The notes below the pieces were generated by a model that did no database searches, was not told the DNA's origin, and was given only the letters and a program-made list of their open reading frames with translations. DNA of 64,000 nucleotides, from contig OZ038312.1 of assembly GCA_964035775.1 (NCBI GenBank), positions 19,865,545 to 19,929,544 of the forward strand, given 5' to 3'. This document shows positions 14,001 to 24,399 of the stretch, in pieces. A program made the position numbers and the translations under genes. The DNA comes from Osedax frankpressi (lineage: Eukaryota; Annelida; Polychaeta; Sabellida; Siboglinidae). How positions within the stretch are numbered: position 1 is the stretch's first letter; every line of letters begins with the position of its first letter.

Positions 14001-14301
14001 CACCAACTTGTCACTGCAACCGACGTCAAGAAATCTTATCGCAAAGCCGTGCTCTCCGTACATCCAGATAAGGTATTATTGACACCCTCCTCCTCCTCCT
14101 CCTACTGTCTCGCAGTTGTCAGTATTTGACACTTTTCAAACCCTAAACTCCTCGCAGTAATTAGTATTTGACACTTTTCAAACCCTAAATTCCTCGCAGT
14201 TGGTTGGATCACAATATGAAGATCTCGCCCGTATGATTTTCATTGAATTGAACGAAGCCTGGTCGGACTTTGAAGAGAGTGGTATGAAGTCCCTATACTA
14301 G
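2406..14301 (+). CDS. GAK/DNAJC6: Auxilin / cyclin-G-associated kinase (GAK) C-terminal part, 15 exons, 5' incomplete
   Basis: Clathrin-uncoating co-chaperone: the family recruits Hsc70 to clathrin-coated vesicles through a C-terminal J domain. Exons by eye: 2406-2528, 4355-4491, 6428-6541, 6714-6794, 7293-7490, 7822-8021, 8403-8537, 10134-10348, 11546-11774, 11938-12045, 12171-12323, 12575-12721, 12922-13169, 13896-14072, 14200-14301. Every junction has AG/GT borders and compatible phase, giving 2367 nt, 788 codons plus TAG. Domain order is PTEN-like pseudophosphatase, C2, low-complexity linker with clathrin and AP-2 motifs, J domain, and a short tail ending GMKSLY, much like the vertebrate tail. 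The N-terminus, and therefore whether a Ser/Thr kinase domain exists (GAK) or not (auxilin), is not visible. At least five introns carry tandem arrays, each with its own unit. Confidence 0.93.
2562..4252. repeat. 17-18 bp minisatellite in auxilin/GAK intron 1
   Basis: About 95 tandem copies of a unit read as CTCTATTAGACCACGCC plus C or A. Two main variants (GCCCCT and GCCACT at the junction) alternate irregularly, with rarer CTTTATT, CACACC and CACCCA variants. Because 18 is divisible by three and the unit lacks stops in several frames, it gives long open frames on both strands (LLDHAP-like and GLIEWR-like); these are repeat translations, not genes. The array fills nearly the whole intron between the exons ending at 2528 and starting at 4355. 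Confidence 0.97.
4492..5205. other. AT-rich intron sequence
   Basis: Intron between the second and third auxilin exons, before its antisense exon and tandem array. I see nothing coding in it on either strand. Confidence 0.6.
5206..5340 (-). CDS. Candidate terminal exon of an opposite-strand gene nested in an auxilin intron
   Basis: Read on the minus strand, a TTTTTATTATAG acceptor is followed by 44 codons and TAA. The peptide begins [15 protein letters not shown], continues with [14 protein letters not shown] and ends INHSKTL. Residue mix (charged, proline, few AT-forced Lys/Asn/Ile runs) is unlike the surrounding AT-rich intron, and the plus strand is not open here. A preceding exon may lie near 5594-5570 (YNFHISF, with an in-phase GTATTC donor), which would join as ...HISF|VHHRP. 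I do not recognise the family. It would be a gene nested antisense to auxilin, or a relic of one. Confidence 0.45.
   Translation of the reverse strand, partial: VHHRPISLFVTEPESITEHSLAVYEPLLEYLPSAYIQINHSKTL
5921..6399. repeat. 10-bp array (TTATACTACC/T) in auxilin/GAK intron 2
   Basis: About 48 head-to-tail copies of a decamer, TTATACTACC or TTATACTACT, in irregular blocks of the two variants, with one deletion near 6057. The array ends just 28 bp before the exon-3 acceptor, so it makes up most of the 3' end of the intron. The long frame through it (LPYTTLYYF) is a repeat translation. Confidence 0.97.
7491..7821. other. C/T-rich intron with degenerate CTCAACCC-like repeats
   Basis: Intron between auxilin exons 5 and 6. 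The strand given is almost free of G over 7500-7770 and holds loose repeats of CTCAACC(C/T)(C/T)A. The acceptor is GAACAG at 7821. No coding sequence seen. Confidence 0.7.
8030..8265. repeat. GAGTCTGTGG-like repeats with a larger internal duplication
   Basis: Degenerate decamers (GAGTCTGTGG, GAGTCTGATA) with a ~45-bp block, starting GAGTCTGCGATAG and ending GTGTGTGAGAGTCT, present at about 8033 and again at 8161. Lies at the 5' end of the intron after auxilin exon 6. Confidence 0.8.
8403..13169 (+). CDS. GAK/DNAJC6: Auxilin/GAK exons 7-13: clathrin/AP-2-binding linker
   Basis: Low-complexity Ser/Thr/Asn/Pro-rich linker over seven exons (8403-8537, 10134-10348, 11546-11774, 11938-12045, 12171-12323, 12575-12721, 12922-13169). 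Short endocytic motifs are visible: VDLLNL in exon 8 and NDLLNPTD in exon 11, both clathrin-box-like; SDPFAEL in exon 11, a DPF motif of the kind that binds the AP-2 alpha ear; FDDLLGG in exon 13. Exon 8 has three tandem Thr-Pro-Pro repeats. Exons 9-12 end in phase 1, so some could be skipped without a frame change (inference). Residue identity with vertebrate auxilin is low here, which is normal for the family; the assignment rests on position, phase and motifs. Confidence 0.82.
8571..9833. repeat. 11-bp G-run array in auxilin/GAK intron 7
   Basis: About 114 copies of an 11-mer. The main unit is TTACTAGGGTG or TTACTAGGGTA, with TTACTCGGGTG variants; from about 9230 a second family, TTACTTGGTTA, appears in blocks and alternates with the first. 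Each main unit has a GGG run on the coding strand, so the nascent non-template strand has a regular G-run every 11 nt. It fills most of the intron between exons ending 8537 and starting 10134. Confidence 0.97.
10349..11545. other. Auxilin/GAK intron 8
   Basis: AT-rich intron with a C-rich patch at 10720-11000 (loose CCTATCACC-like repeats, no strict unit). At 11431 an acceptor-like GATAG is followed by NFGVKPIL in open frame that runs to the exon used at 11546, so an alternative 3' splice site there cannot be excluded. Confidence 0.5.
13193..13690. repeat. 10-bp array CTGCTGCTAC in auxilin/GAK intron 13
   Basis: About 48 copies of the decamer CTGCTGCTAC, with CTACTGCTAC and CTGCTGCTAT variants. 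All three plus-strand frames stay open ([18 protein letters not shown]), giving long spurious frames. It lies between the exon ending 13169 and the J-domain exon starting 13896, beginning only ~23 bp after the donor. Confidence 0.97.
13896..14301 (+). CDS. GAK/DNAJC6: Auxilin/GAK exons 14-15: C-terminal J domain
   Basis: Exon 14 begins [19 protein letters not shown] and contains VLWDAEERW, then [16 protein letters not shown]. The His-Pro-Asp triad that stimulates the Hsc70 ATPase is intact. Exon 15 (34 codons including the stop) encodes [10 protein letters not shown] and [10 protein letters not shown], the last J-domain helix, and ends GMKSLY-TAG, close to the GQKPLY end of vertebrate auxilin. 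The intron between them (14073-14199) has a tandemly duplicated 3' end with three CTCGCAG-type acceptors. The last one is chosen because it keeps phase 0 after HPDK and starts in open frame; the earlier ones would add short peptide or stop codons. Confidence 0.95.
14110..14199 (+). repeat. Tandem duplication of the final auxilin 3' splice site
   Basis: Two copies of a ~42-bp block (TATTTGACACTTTTCAAACC followed by CTAAAnTCCTCGCAG) lie head to tail, preceded by another TCTCGCAG. This yields three acceptor-like CGCAG ends at about 14116, 14157 and 14199. Only the last leads into [10 protein letters not shown] in frame with HPDK. Confidence 0.85.
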
Positions 14302-14347
14302 AAGTGAAAGAATCCTTACATCCTATCTTACATCTGCTCGATCATTA

Positions 14348-14353
14348 ATAAAC
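14348..14353 (+). promoter_or_regulatory. Candidate polyadenylation signal of the auxilin/GAK gene
   Basis: An AATAAA hexamer lies about 47 nt after the TAG of the last auxilin exon, inside a C/T-rich stretch. It is the first such hexamer after the stop and so the natural candidate; in a genome this AT-rich the motif also occurs by chance. Confidence 0.4.
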
Positions 14354-15396
14354 TCCCCTCACTGCCATTCCTTTATTTCCCCGTCAACCGATTCCTAACT
14401 CTCGCTTTGTCCATTTCCCATCTGCCATATCAATACTACCGAACACTACTTAAAATGCAAGTTGCTTATTATTTGATTTCAAGTTGGTTTAGAAATCCTG
14501 TGAATGTCGTTCTCACGTTTTTATTTCAAATCGCTGAAAATTCATCTCTGAGACCTAGATTTAGTTGAATTATAGTATTTATTGTTTAGCCCTGCACTTG
14601 CCCCATTCCTGGATCCCACCACTAGTCCTAGAGGTCACATGTTAGCGTACATGTCGTCCTCCCCCTTTCAACTATAAAATGCAAACTCTGTAAAGATTTT
14701 AACAACGATTTGATACATAGATACATAATAAAAATAATAAATGTACAAAATATATATTCAATTATAATAATACAATAATTAAAAATAAATATTATTTAAT
14801 TTTTCATTCTATAACTTGACATTTTAGTTTTTATTGAATTCATATTCTAGTTATTAAAAACAAATATTTGTAGTCAGTTAATATAATTGAATTATAAGTT
14901 ATACAATACAATATAATATTGTACATATATGTTATGAATTTATAAATTATTATATAATATAGTGGAATCTCACATAAATCTATGGAAATTATACACAAGA
15001 AATATTTATAAATAGCATTTAATTAAAAAAATCAAATTAGAAACTATTTAATTTGAGTATTATACAAAATATATATTAATATTATAAATGTACATTATAA
15101 TAAGTATTCACTTATTTCTTTCTAAAAAATACAGATCACTAATAATATAATTTTGTACCATGATAACCATTATTAATTAACTAATATCATTTATTAATCT
15201 GATTAATAAATAAAATTATCATTTAATTAACATATTTTTTACATCTGCTATTAATTTTAAATATTATTCTACATAATATATTAATATTTAAACTAAACTA
15301 TATTATAGAATATATATAAATAAAAACAACAATGATTAAGTCGATTCAATTTAATAAATGTAATAATTAGTGAAAGGTCGAGGGTTAAAGTGCATA
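14354..15396. other. Intergenic spacer between two convergent genes
   Basis: Separates the end of the auxilin gene (plus) from the stop of the F-box/LRR gene (minus). C/T-rich and moderately GC-rich to about 14690, then strongly AT-rich. I see no exon or RNA gene in it. Confidence 0.6.
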
Positions 15397-18300
15397 TTAT
15401 TCGACAACAATTTGAGTTTCAGTCACTTTTTTGAAGATTTGTTCTTTTAGGTCAAAGATTTGTTGTTTGTTGAAGTACTCATTTCTGAATTCTTTTGAGG
15501 CTTCGTGGCAATACCTCAAGTCCAGCGAACCCAAAGAACTCGAGGTGCTAGTCAGGTAGCTGTCGAATAACGTTAATCATATCAAATGTAGTTTCAATAA
15601 AGTAGAGTACAGAAGTTGCCAGAAGTTGTGTAAATTATTTTAATAATAAATATTATATAAAGGTTTACTAATATTTACTAATTGAATTGATGATTAAAAC
15701 TGTAGTCTAAAGAAAAAGAATTCATTTTCCCTTTCGTTAATAAATCCAATGGACTTTAATCGCCTCTAAGTATCTAAATTAAGATGTTTCTGAGAGATTG
15801 AAATGAAGTGAGAATTCAGTTCAACGCAGACTTTCGTGGCTGTCGACAGTATTAGCACTCTTGGAAGCTGGTCTGTTTCGTACTAACTGTAGCATGATGT
15901 TATCCGCACAGGTCTCCACAAGTGAAATGCGATACAAATTTGGGAATTCCGAGATACGAATGATGATTGTGCATAAAGTCTCCGGTTTGATGCAGCAGTG
16001 TTGTAGGGAAAGGTTACGCAGGCAGTGCTTGAGCTGAGGGTGGGACATTGGCAGGCGACATATTAGAGGATGTTCCCTTGTGGTAGGGAGAGGTTACGCA
16101 GGCAGTGTTTGAGCTGAGGGTGGGACATTGGCAGGCGACATATTAGAGGATGTTCCCTTATGGTAGGGAGAGGTTACGCAGGCAGTGCTTGAGCTGAGGG
16201 TGGGACATTAGAGGATGTTCCCTTATGGCAGGGAGAGGTTACGCAGGCAGTGCTTGAGCTGAGGGCGACATATTAGAGGATGTTCCCTTGTGGTAGGGAG
16301 AGGTTACGCAGGCAGTGCTTGAGCTGAGGGTGGGACATTGGCAGGCGACATATTAGAGGATGTTCCCTTGTGGTAGGGAGAGGTTACGCAGGCAGTGCTT
16401 GAGCTGAGGGTGGGACATTGGCAGGCGACATATTAGAGGATGTTCCCTTGTGGTAGGGAGAGGTTACGCAGGCAGTGTTTGAGCTGAGGGTGGGACATTA
16501 GAGGATGTTCCCTTGTGGTAGGGAGAGGTTACGCAGGCAGTGCTTGAGCTGAGGGTGGGACATTGGCAGGCGACATATTAGAGGATGTTCCCTTGTGGTA
16601 GGGAGAGGTTACGCAGGCAGTGCTTGAGCTGAGGGCGACATATTAGAGGATGTTCCCTTGTGGTAGGGAGAGGTTACGCAGGCAGTGCTTGAGCTGAGGG
16701 TTGGACATTGGCGGGCGACACATTAGAGGATGTTCCCTTATGGTAGGGAGAGGTTACGCAGGCAGTGCTTGAGCTGAGGGTGGGACATTAGAGGATGTTC
16801 CCTTGTGGTAGGGAGAGGTTACGCAGGCAGTGCTTGAGCTGAGGGCGACATATTAGAGGATGTTCCCTTGTGGTAGGGAGAGGTTACGCAGGCAGTACTT
16901 GAGCTGAGGGTGGGACATTGGCGGGCGACATATTAGAGGATGTTCCCTTATGGTAGGGAGAGGTTACGCAGGCAGTGCTTGAGCTGAGGGTGGGACATTA
17001 GAGGATGTTCCCTTGTGGTAGGGAGAGGTTACGCAGGCAGTGCTTGAGCTGAGGGCGACATATTAGAGGATGTTCCCTTGTGGTAGGGAGAGGTTACGCA
17101 GGCAGTACTTGAGCTGAGGGTGGGACATTGGCGGGCGACATATTAGAGGATGTTCCCTTGTGGTAGGGAGAGGTTACGCAGGCAGTGCTTGAGCTGAGGG
17201 TGGGACATTAGAGGATGTTCCCTTGTGGTAGGGAGAGGTTACGCAGGCAGTGCTTGAGCTGAGGGTGGGACATTAGAGGATGTTCCCTTGTGGTAGGTAG
17301 GCTATGAGCTGTTGGGCGCGTCAGTTGAAACGCTTTTTGATGAGTTTGATGAGTTTGATGATGAGGATTGCGTATTTGTGTATACTGTATTGTTACATTA
17401 GTCGGCTGGCGTAATATGGCACGAGTATCCACTCGCTCCTTTTGTCGCCATATATAATCTCCTAGGGCACTTCTCTATCCACAGATCACCTCGCAAACTA
17501 TGCGATATAACGCCGGACTACTTGTCTCGCCACCTACTGTCGACCCTCACCACTAGCCGACCCTCACCACTAGCCGACTTCTCGACCTACTACTTCTCTC
17601 TCAATTCCTACTCCTGCTTACGCGTTATACAAACCCCATCAAAAATATCGTAGTGGTGCAGTGACAGGTGACAGCAGAACATGTTGAGGTGAACAATATT
17701 TGGAGACATGCGTTTCAGAGAGTCTCTGAAACTCTCTAGACTTGCATCCTTGACATTAGAGACGTCGACGCACGCGAAACATAGCACTTTGAGTCTAGGT
17801 GTGCTACTCAGAGAACTGTGGGAGGGGCTTATGTGGGTGCAGGAATTATGAGAAGAGGTGTGCCAAAAGTGCGGGAATTGACATGTTTACCTGCGAACTT
17901 ATCTATACAAAGGTTATTGTGCAGAGGAACCAGAACAAAGGTTATTGTGCAGAGGAACCAGAACAAAGGTTATTGTGCAGAACAACCATAACAAAGGTTA
18001 TTGTGCAGAACAACCATAACAAAGGTTATTGTGCAAAGCAACCAGAACAAAGGTTATTGTGCAGAGGAACCATAACAAAGGTTATTGTGCAGAGCAACCA
18101 TAACAAAGGTTATTGTGCAGAACAACCATAACAAAGGTTATTGTGCAGAACAACCATAACAAAGGTTATTGTGCAAAGCAACCAGAACAAAGGTTATTGT
18201 GCAGAGGAACCATAACAAAGGTTATTGTGCAGAGCAACCATAACAAAGGTTATTGTGCAGAACAACCATAACAAAGGTTATTGTGCAAAGCAACCATAAC

Positions 18301-21198
18301 AAAGGTTATTGTGCAAAGCAACCAGAACAAAGGTTATTGTGCAGAGGAACCAGAACAAAGGTTATTGTGCAGAACAACCATAACAAAGGTTATTGTGCAG
18401 AGCAACCATAACAAAGGTTATTGTGCAAAGCAACCATAACAAAGGTTATTGTGCAGAGCAAAGGTTATTGTGCAGAGCAACCAGAACAAAGGTTATTGTG
18501 CAGAGGAACCAGAACAAAGGTTATTGTGCAGAACAACCATAACAAAGGTTATTGTGCAGAGCAACCATAACAAAGGTTATTGTGCAAAGCAACCATAACA
18601 AAGGTTATTGTGCAAAGCAACCAGAACAAAGGTTATTGTGCAGAGGAACCAGAACAAAGGTTATTGTGCAGAACAACCATAACAAAGGTTATTGTGCAAA
18701 GCAACCATAACAAAGGTTATTGTGCAGAGCAACCAGAACAAAGGTTATTGTGCAGAGGAACCATAACAAAGGTTATTGTGCAGAGCAACCATAACAAAGG
18801 TTATTGTGCAAAGCAACCATAACAAAGGTTATTGTGCAAAGCAACCATAACAAAGGTTATTGTGCAAAGCAACCATAACAAAGGTTATTGTGCAGAGCAA
18901 CCAGAACAAAGGTTATTGTGCAGAACAACCAGAACAAAGGTTATTGTGCAGAACAACCATAACAAAGGTTATTGTGCAGAGCAACCATAACAAAGGTTAT
19001 TGTGCAGATCAACCATAACAAAGGTTATTGTGCAGAGCAACCATAACAAAGGTTATTGTGCAGAACAAAGGTTATTGTGCAAAGGAACCATAACAAAGGT
19101 TATTGTGCAGAGGAACCATAACAAAGGTTATTGTGCAGAGCAACCAGAACAAAGGTTATTGTGCAGAGCAACCATAACAAAGGTTATTGTGCAGAACAAA
19201 GGTTATTGTGCAAAGGAACCATAACAAAGGTTATTGTGCAGAGCAACCATAACAAAGGTTATTGTGCAGAGCAACCATAACAAAGGTTATTGTGCAGAAC
19301 AAAGGTTATTGTGCAAAGGAACCATAACAAAGGTTATTGTGCAAAGGAACCGACTTGAACAATCGAGTTGATTTGTAATGTACTTTATGTACAAAACACA
19401 TACACTTTAGAATCCTGAGATTTGGTAGATCTATCCTCAGCAACTCTTGCTGTGTGTAGAAGGGTTTGGGTTCGGGTTTAGGTGTTGGGATGGCGTAGAG
19501 GTAGAGTATATGGTAAGTAAGCCGGTAGAATGGTGTAAGTATTCCAAGAGCTAGGTATGTCATATGCAGAGGTGTCGGGTGCAAGAGAGATTGTTTGAAG
19601 GTATTGAAAGGGCAATGAAAGTGAATACCGACTCGATGCCTTGAGACACGCTAAACTGACATTATCGGGTCCAAAGTTCAGGCAGTTGCCAATTCTCAAC
19701 GATTTCAAATTCTTCAAATGGTGCAACTGTCGAGCGTCGATCACGTGACAAGCGTCAATTCCGACGAGGGACAACACCAAATTTTCCAACAATGGGCAGG
19801 AATTCTAGTGTAAGACAGAAATTAGACAGATAAATTAATTAGCTGCCGAGTTCATAGGGGAGGATAGCGACTCAATAGGGATTAGTTAAGTAATGAGTAG
19901 ATAATTGTGAGTCAGTAAATGGTAAGTAGTAAGTATTTAGTCTGTAAGGGACTATAAGTAGTACCTAGTATTTAAGATAAAAGTAAAAATACACATTAGT
20001 ACTGAAAATATTTATAAATAATCAATGAAATTAAATATACACCATAGATTTGAATGACAATAATTATACAATGAGATAATAATGGAAAAATAATGTGAAA
20101 ATAATTACACATGAGATGATAATGACAAAATAATGAGATAATGATACAATATTAGATACTAATAATGATACTATAGTGAGAAAATAGTGAGACAATAAAT
20201 ATATGAGATTTAAATCTAACACGAATGTAAGTAATTATCATTTTGCCTCTGATATCTATTCCCATTAATTGTAGAGCCAACAGATTGTGACCTAAACAAT
20301 TGAACAATTTACTCTGGAACTCATGATACATGGTCTGAAAATATCAATAGTCGATTTTATTCATGTGTACAGATTCAGGTATTAACGTACAAATGTCATA
20401 GTAGAATACAACATACGATACTAACCAACATCCTGCTGTTATAGATTATTGAAAACTTTTGGATAATCATAACTGAAAATAGGTGCAACCATGTATTCAT
20501 ATGTTCAAACAAAAAATCGAATAAGGTAAGTTCCGTGAAATTTTGATATCTTAGTTTCTGAGGTAAAATTTTATAATTGATCAATAATAGTGATGATTTA
20601 ATGTTTCATTATAATTAATTGAAATAGTAAAGAAGGTTATGAACAGTATTTTTCTTTAACAATATTAATTTGATAAAATATTGTGATTAAACTATTTTAG
20701 AACATTTTTTTCCATTGTTATTTATGCAAAAATAATAATTTGAATTGTGAAACAAGCAACTAACTAAAATATGTTCATTTCGTATCGGCACATTACCCAA
20801 CTTCAGGCAGGTTGCATGTTTCAGCGGCGATTCCAGGCGCATCAGACATCTTTTCGTCAACCACGCATTGCCCTTTGCACCCGAGATCTTCACCTCATCC
20901 CACAACGACTTGTCACTACTGATGAATTGCCAGCGCTTGCAGACAGCCTGAGTCCTGGTGACCACGGGGTGCGAATAGTTGATGGACAGGATTGGGTGTG
21001 GGAGCAGTCGTAGGGGACTATTGGCCTCAGTTAGTGAACAAAATACTTGCATAGTATAAGTTGGCTGGATTAAGGGAGTACGGAGTAATAGATAATAGAA
21101 ATATATACTAACAGGTAATAGAAATAGTTGGAGTTACAGATGTTGTGAAGTTTTTCTAGCACCTCGATTATAAGCTCGTCGGGTAAAAGGTCAAACAT
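15397..21198 (-). CDS. F-box / leucine-rich-repeat protein
   Basis: Substrate-recognition subunit type of SCF ubiquitin ligases: an F-box binds Skp1 and LRRs bind the target. Minus-strand exons by eye: 21198-21138 (MFDLLPDELIIEVLEKL, the first F-box helix), about 20974-20765 (HPVVTRTQAVCKRW, SSDKSLWDEV), 20557-20426 (NFTELTLFD), 20334-20221 (NLLALQLMGIDI), 19804-19629 (CPLLENLVLSLVG, LKNLKSLRIGNC), about 19435-19404 (DLPNLRILKC), about 17806-17635 (TPRLKVLCFACVDV), 16033-15821 (LKHCLRNLSLQHCC) and 15559-15397 (SLGSLDLRYC, ending QIVVE-TAA). Phase closes for exons 2-3-4-5; the junctions around exon 1/2 and after 19435 are unresolved, and the 16033 exon could instead end the protein at its own TGA (15821). 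The LRR pattern LxxLxLxxC is clear in six exons. Two large arrays lie in its introns. Confidence 0.85.
16033..17297. repeat. ~81-bp array that copies a splice acceptor and exon start of the F-box/LRR gene
   Basis: About 17 copies of an ~81-bp unit with shorter ~63 and ~58-bp deletion variants. On the minus strand each unit contains the pyrimidine-rich end CCCACCCTCAG (or a GCCCTCAG variant) followed by CTCAAGCACTGCCTGCGTAA and onward, which is the same as the 3' splice site and first ~33 nt of the genuine exon at 16033-15821. After that the unit diverges and reaches a stop in the exon's frame (...NLSLPQGNIL-stop). The array abuts the real exon on its upstream side. Confidence 0.93.
17911..19352. 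repeat. 28-bp array in an intron of the F-box/LRR gene
   Basis: Around 50 copies of a 28-mer whose core is CAAAGGTTATTGTGCAGA followed by CAACCATAA or CAACCAGAA; several truncated 18-bp copies (core only) occur at about 18470, 19062 and 19200. Three recurrent variants (GAGGAACC, GAACAACC, AAAGCAACC) are ordered in longer blocks, suggesting higher-order duplication. Lies between the exons near 19435 and 17806. Confidence 0.96.
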
Positions 21199-24100
21199 AT
21201 TCACCTCTGCCGTGTATGTTGTGTTATTTATCGTTGAGGAAATGGTGAGATGTAACGAGATTTCCGAGGATTTGATTGTATAGATAATATAAAGGAAAAC
21301 ATAAATCTACTTTGGCATAAACATGTTTAAAGAAATTGCAATTTATTTGAATTCCAATTTTTAATTTATTATATAACTTAGATTTAATTATTAATTAATG
21401 GGAAAATTACTGAGAGTAATGGTAAATATAATTATCAGTAGACTTGGAACTTAACCTTCTACCCTAGCTTTCTTCGGTCTTCCTCTTTTCCTATATTAAT
21501 AAATTAATTAATTATTACAATTAAATAATGCTATCATAGATATAATTTGAAACTTTTAAATATATGAAATACAAAAGATAAAATGAATAAATAAATATTT
21601 ATATAATATATGTATGAAATGTTCCTAGGAAAGACTTATTTCTTCATATTTCAGATTAAAAGTAAATTTTAGATAATGTAGGATATTAAATTAATACTAT
21701 TAATATAATTAAATGATAAAAAAACTAACACTACAACTGTTTTACTATTGCTCATTTCATCATTCAACTGCAATTTATTATAAATAGTTTATTAAATGAA
21801 TTATTGAATACTATTGAACGGATATTTGTGTATAACAGTTTATTAACTTTTGGAAAAATTAATTTATCCAAGTGTAATAGGATATCATATTAGCATTTTG
21901 ATTATTATATTTATAATTTTAAATTCTGGAATAATATACTGTTAATAGATACTAACATCTTCAGGTAAAACTCTTTTCTTAGGCATGGTGACATATAATA
22001 TTGATGATAATTCAACGCTATCATGAATGATGTTACTTATAATATGATATATAAATGATTAATATAGCGAAATAAACGTATTAAAATTTAACATTAATTC
22101 TTGATAATTATCAATATGATTATAATCATTTAAAATATTAATATTTATATAGAATTAATAATAGTGACATTTCATTTATAATATTATATGTAGTTAAGTT
22201 TAAAATAATTAATTTTTATTTAATTAAAAAATAGCTTTCTTCAATATATCGTGATTATTAGGTACATTTAATATCTTCTATATTATAAAGTTATTAAATT
22301 TACTTATCTTTATTCAGTGATTTCGCTACCTAATTTATAAATGCATTTATATGTATAAATACGTGAACTATTGAAATTACCTTAGGAATTCATATGATTA
22401 TTGTTCACCACTGATAATGGGTAATTTTATATCAGTATTTTTATTATATTTGTTTATAGCATGAAAGTAATTTACTCTATATCAACATGATAATCTTGAG
22501 ATTCTCAAGTTATTGGGTAAATTATATTATTATTATAAATACATTTTTAAGGCTATATAATAAGTTTTATAATTTTCTAATAAAATGATGATTATATTTA
22601 TAATTTATAAATATTATATAAATATTAACACAAATATTTTTTTAAAGTTATACGTATTAAATCCAAATATGTTAAAAAAAATATTACATTTAGTGATTAT
22701 TTTTTATTAATTAATTAATTATTTTATTAAAGCAATAAGTAAATAATAAAGTTTATATAATTAATACAGTTATTTTTTAATATTGATCATTAAAAATAAT
22801 TAAGAAATTTGTTTATTTTTTATGATTAAAACTTATTTATTAATTAATTAATTAATCATAATAATATGCATTTGATATGTTGTACGTAAACTACAAATAC
22901 AATGATAAATGCGGATATATAATTAAAATATTGTCGTATTAATTACACGGACTACATATATATTTTAATAAATATATAACATCATAACTAACTGTCTAGA
23001 AATTGCTTGAGTTAAAATAAAATAATAACGGTTATCCTAGAATAACAGAAATAATAAAATATTTGCCACGTATTCGAGAAGATGCGAATTTTAATATTAT
23101 TTATTAATTTGAATTTGAATAATTAAAACAATATATAATATATTAATAACCGACAATATTACCGACAATAATAAGCGACAATATGTTTATAATATATAAA
23201 TTACATAGTATATACTATATTATTATACAAATATATGTGTATTATAATAACTGAAATTCCATGGATATATATCATGTAATATAAATAAAAACTATATTTT
23301 ATAAAAAATGTACCTTATATATAGTATATATATATACTATAAATATATAGTAATTAGAATATAGTGTAACTGACTAGTGCACATCAATATTTATAATTGA
23401 CTGCTACCATTTCTATATTATTATCATTTATTTTAGATAAGGAAATGTAGTTCATTAATCGTCTATTATATAGTAAAAGTAAATTTAATATTAATTCAAT
23501 CACTGCAATATAAAATTCTATAGAAATTGACATCTATTGTATAGTTACCTATATAATATAAGTTTCGATATATTTATAAATAGATCACAGCATCTTGTAA
23601 GTTATTTAGCTGCTACATAATAAAGTATATTTAATTATATGTACATAGGTAATTATTGGTAGCAGTTATCATAATTTAAATAATAAATGTTTTAGGCATA
23701 GGTGGATAGATGTTAAGAAATATATATAATTCATCACCAATATTTTATCTATAATGTTTGTATTATTAAATTCTCCATTTTTTTGAATAATCTATTAAAA
23801 ACCATTACTTTAGTCATGTATTTATATAATTAGTATATATCATAATAAATAATTTCTATATATTACTGTTACCATTGAAAATGATATGATATTTATTTTG
23901 TAAACATTAATGTATTAATTTTATAAGTCTTCGAATTATCAAAAAATATAATTAATAATAATAATATATGATATAATGAAAACAATTTACTTATTTACTG
24001 AGTAATATTATAATTAATAAGCTAATATAATTTAATATGTAAAGAGCCTACTTAACATAAATTACAATAGAATACCATCAAATTAAAAATGTCAAAGTAA

Positions 24101-24230
24101 AGGATTGTGAAAATTGTAAACAATAATATTGGGATCAATTTTGCTTTATGTCAATAAGAGAAAACGATGAGAATAGGCTATAATTGATTATAAAATGTTC
24201 CATGGTGACAATTAGTTTCTGTCCCAACAG
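21199..24230. other. AT-rich intergenic desert
   Basis: Upstream of the F-box/LRR start. Composed of short A/T runs with no array, no convincing exon and no recognised element. The promoter of the F-box gene should be at its left end, but I see no distinctive motif. Confidence 0.5.
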
Positions 24231-24319
24231 GTTCAAAACAACAATCTAATACTGAAATGTGTGTTGACGGTGTTAAAGGCTGCGCTCTAACCCCACTCGA
24301 ATCAGGGGAACGATATTAA
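24231..24319 (+). CDS. Candidate isolated terminal exon, unknown product
   Basis: A good acceptor (TTTCTGTCCCAACAG) is followed, in the frame needing one nucleotide from a previous exon, by 28 codons beginning SKQQSNTEMCVDG, then VKGCALTPLESGERY and TAA. Composition is markedly less AT-rich than its surroundings. No neighbouring exon could be linked and the protein is not recognised; it may be a relic. Confidence 0.25.
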
Positions 24320-24399
24320 ATGTAAATGAAATTAGTGAAATTATTTATTACAAAATATTCTTGAATTTGCATACATTGAGTAGTACCCCGATAATACGA

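Noticed and set aside
16033-17297. CRISPR-like or LRR-coding interpretation of the ~81-bp array
   Set aside because: No unique spacers between units, and each unit reaches a stop soon after the LRR-like piece, so it is neither a CRISPR array nor a run of coding LRRs.
24280-24315. tRNA-like T-arm (GATTCGAGT between CCCC and GGGG on the minus strand)
   Set aside because: The loop is too long, there is no matching acceptor or anticodon stem, and the segment is better read as coding.
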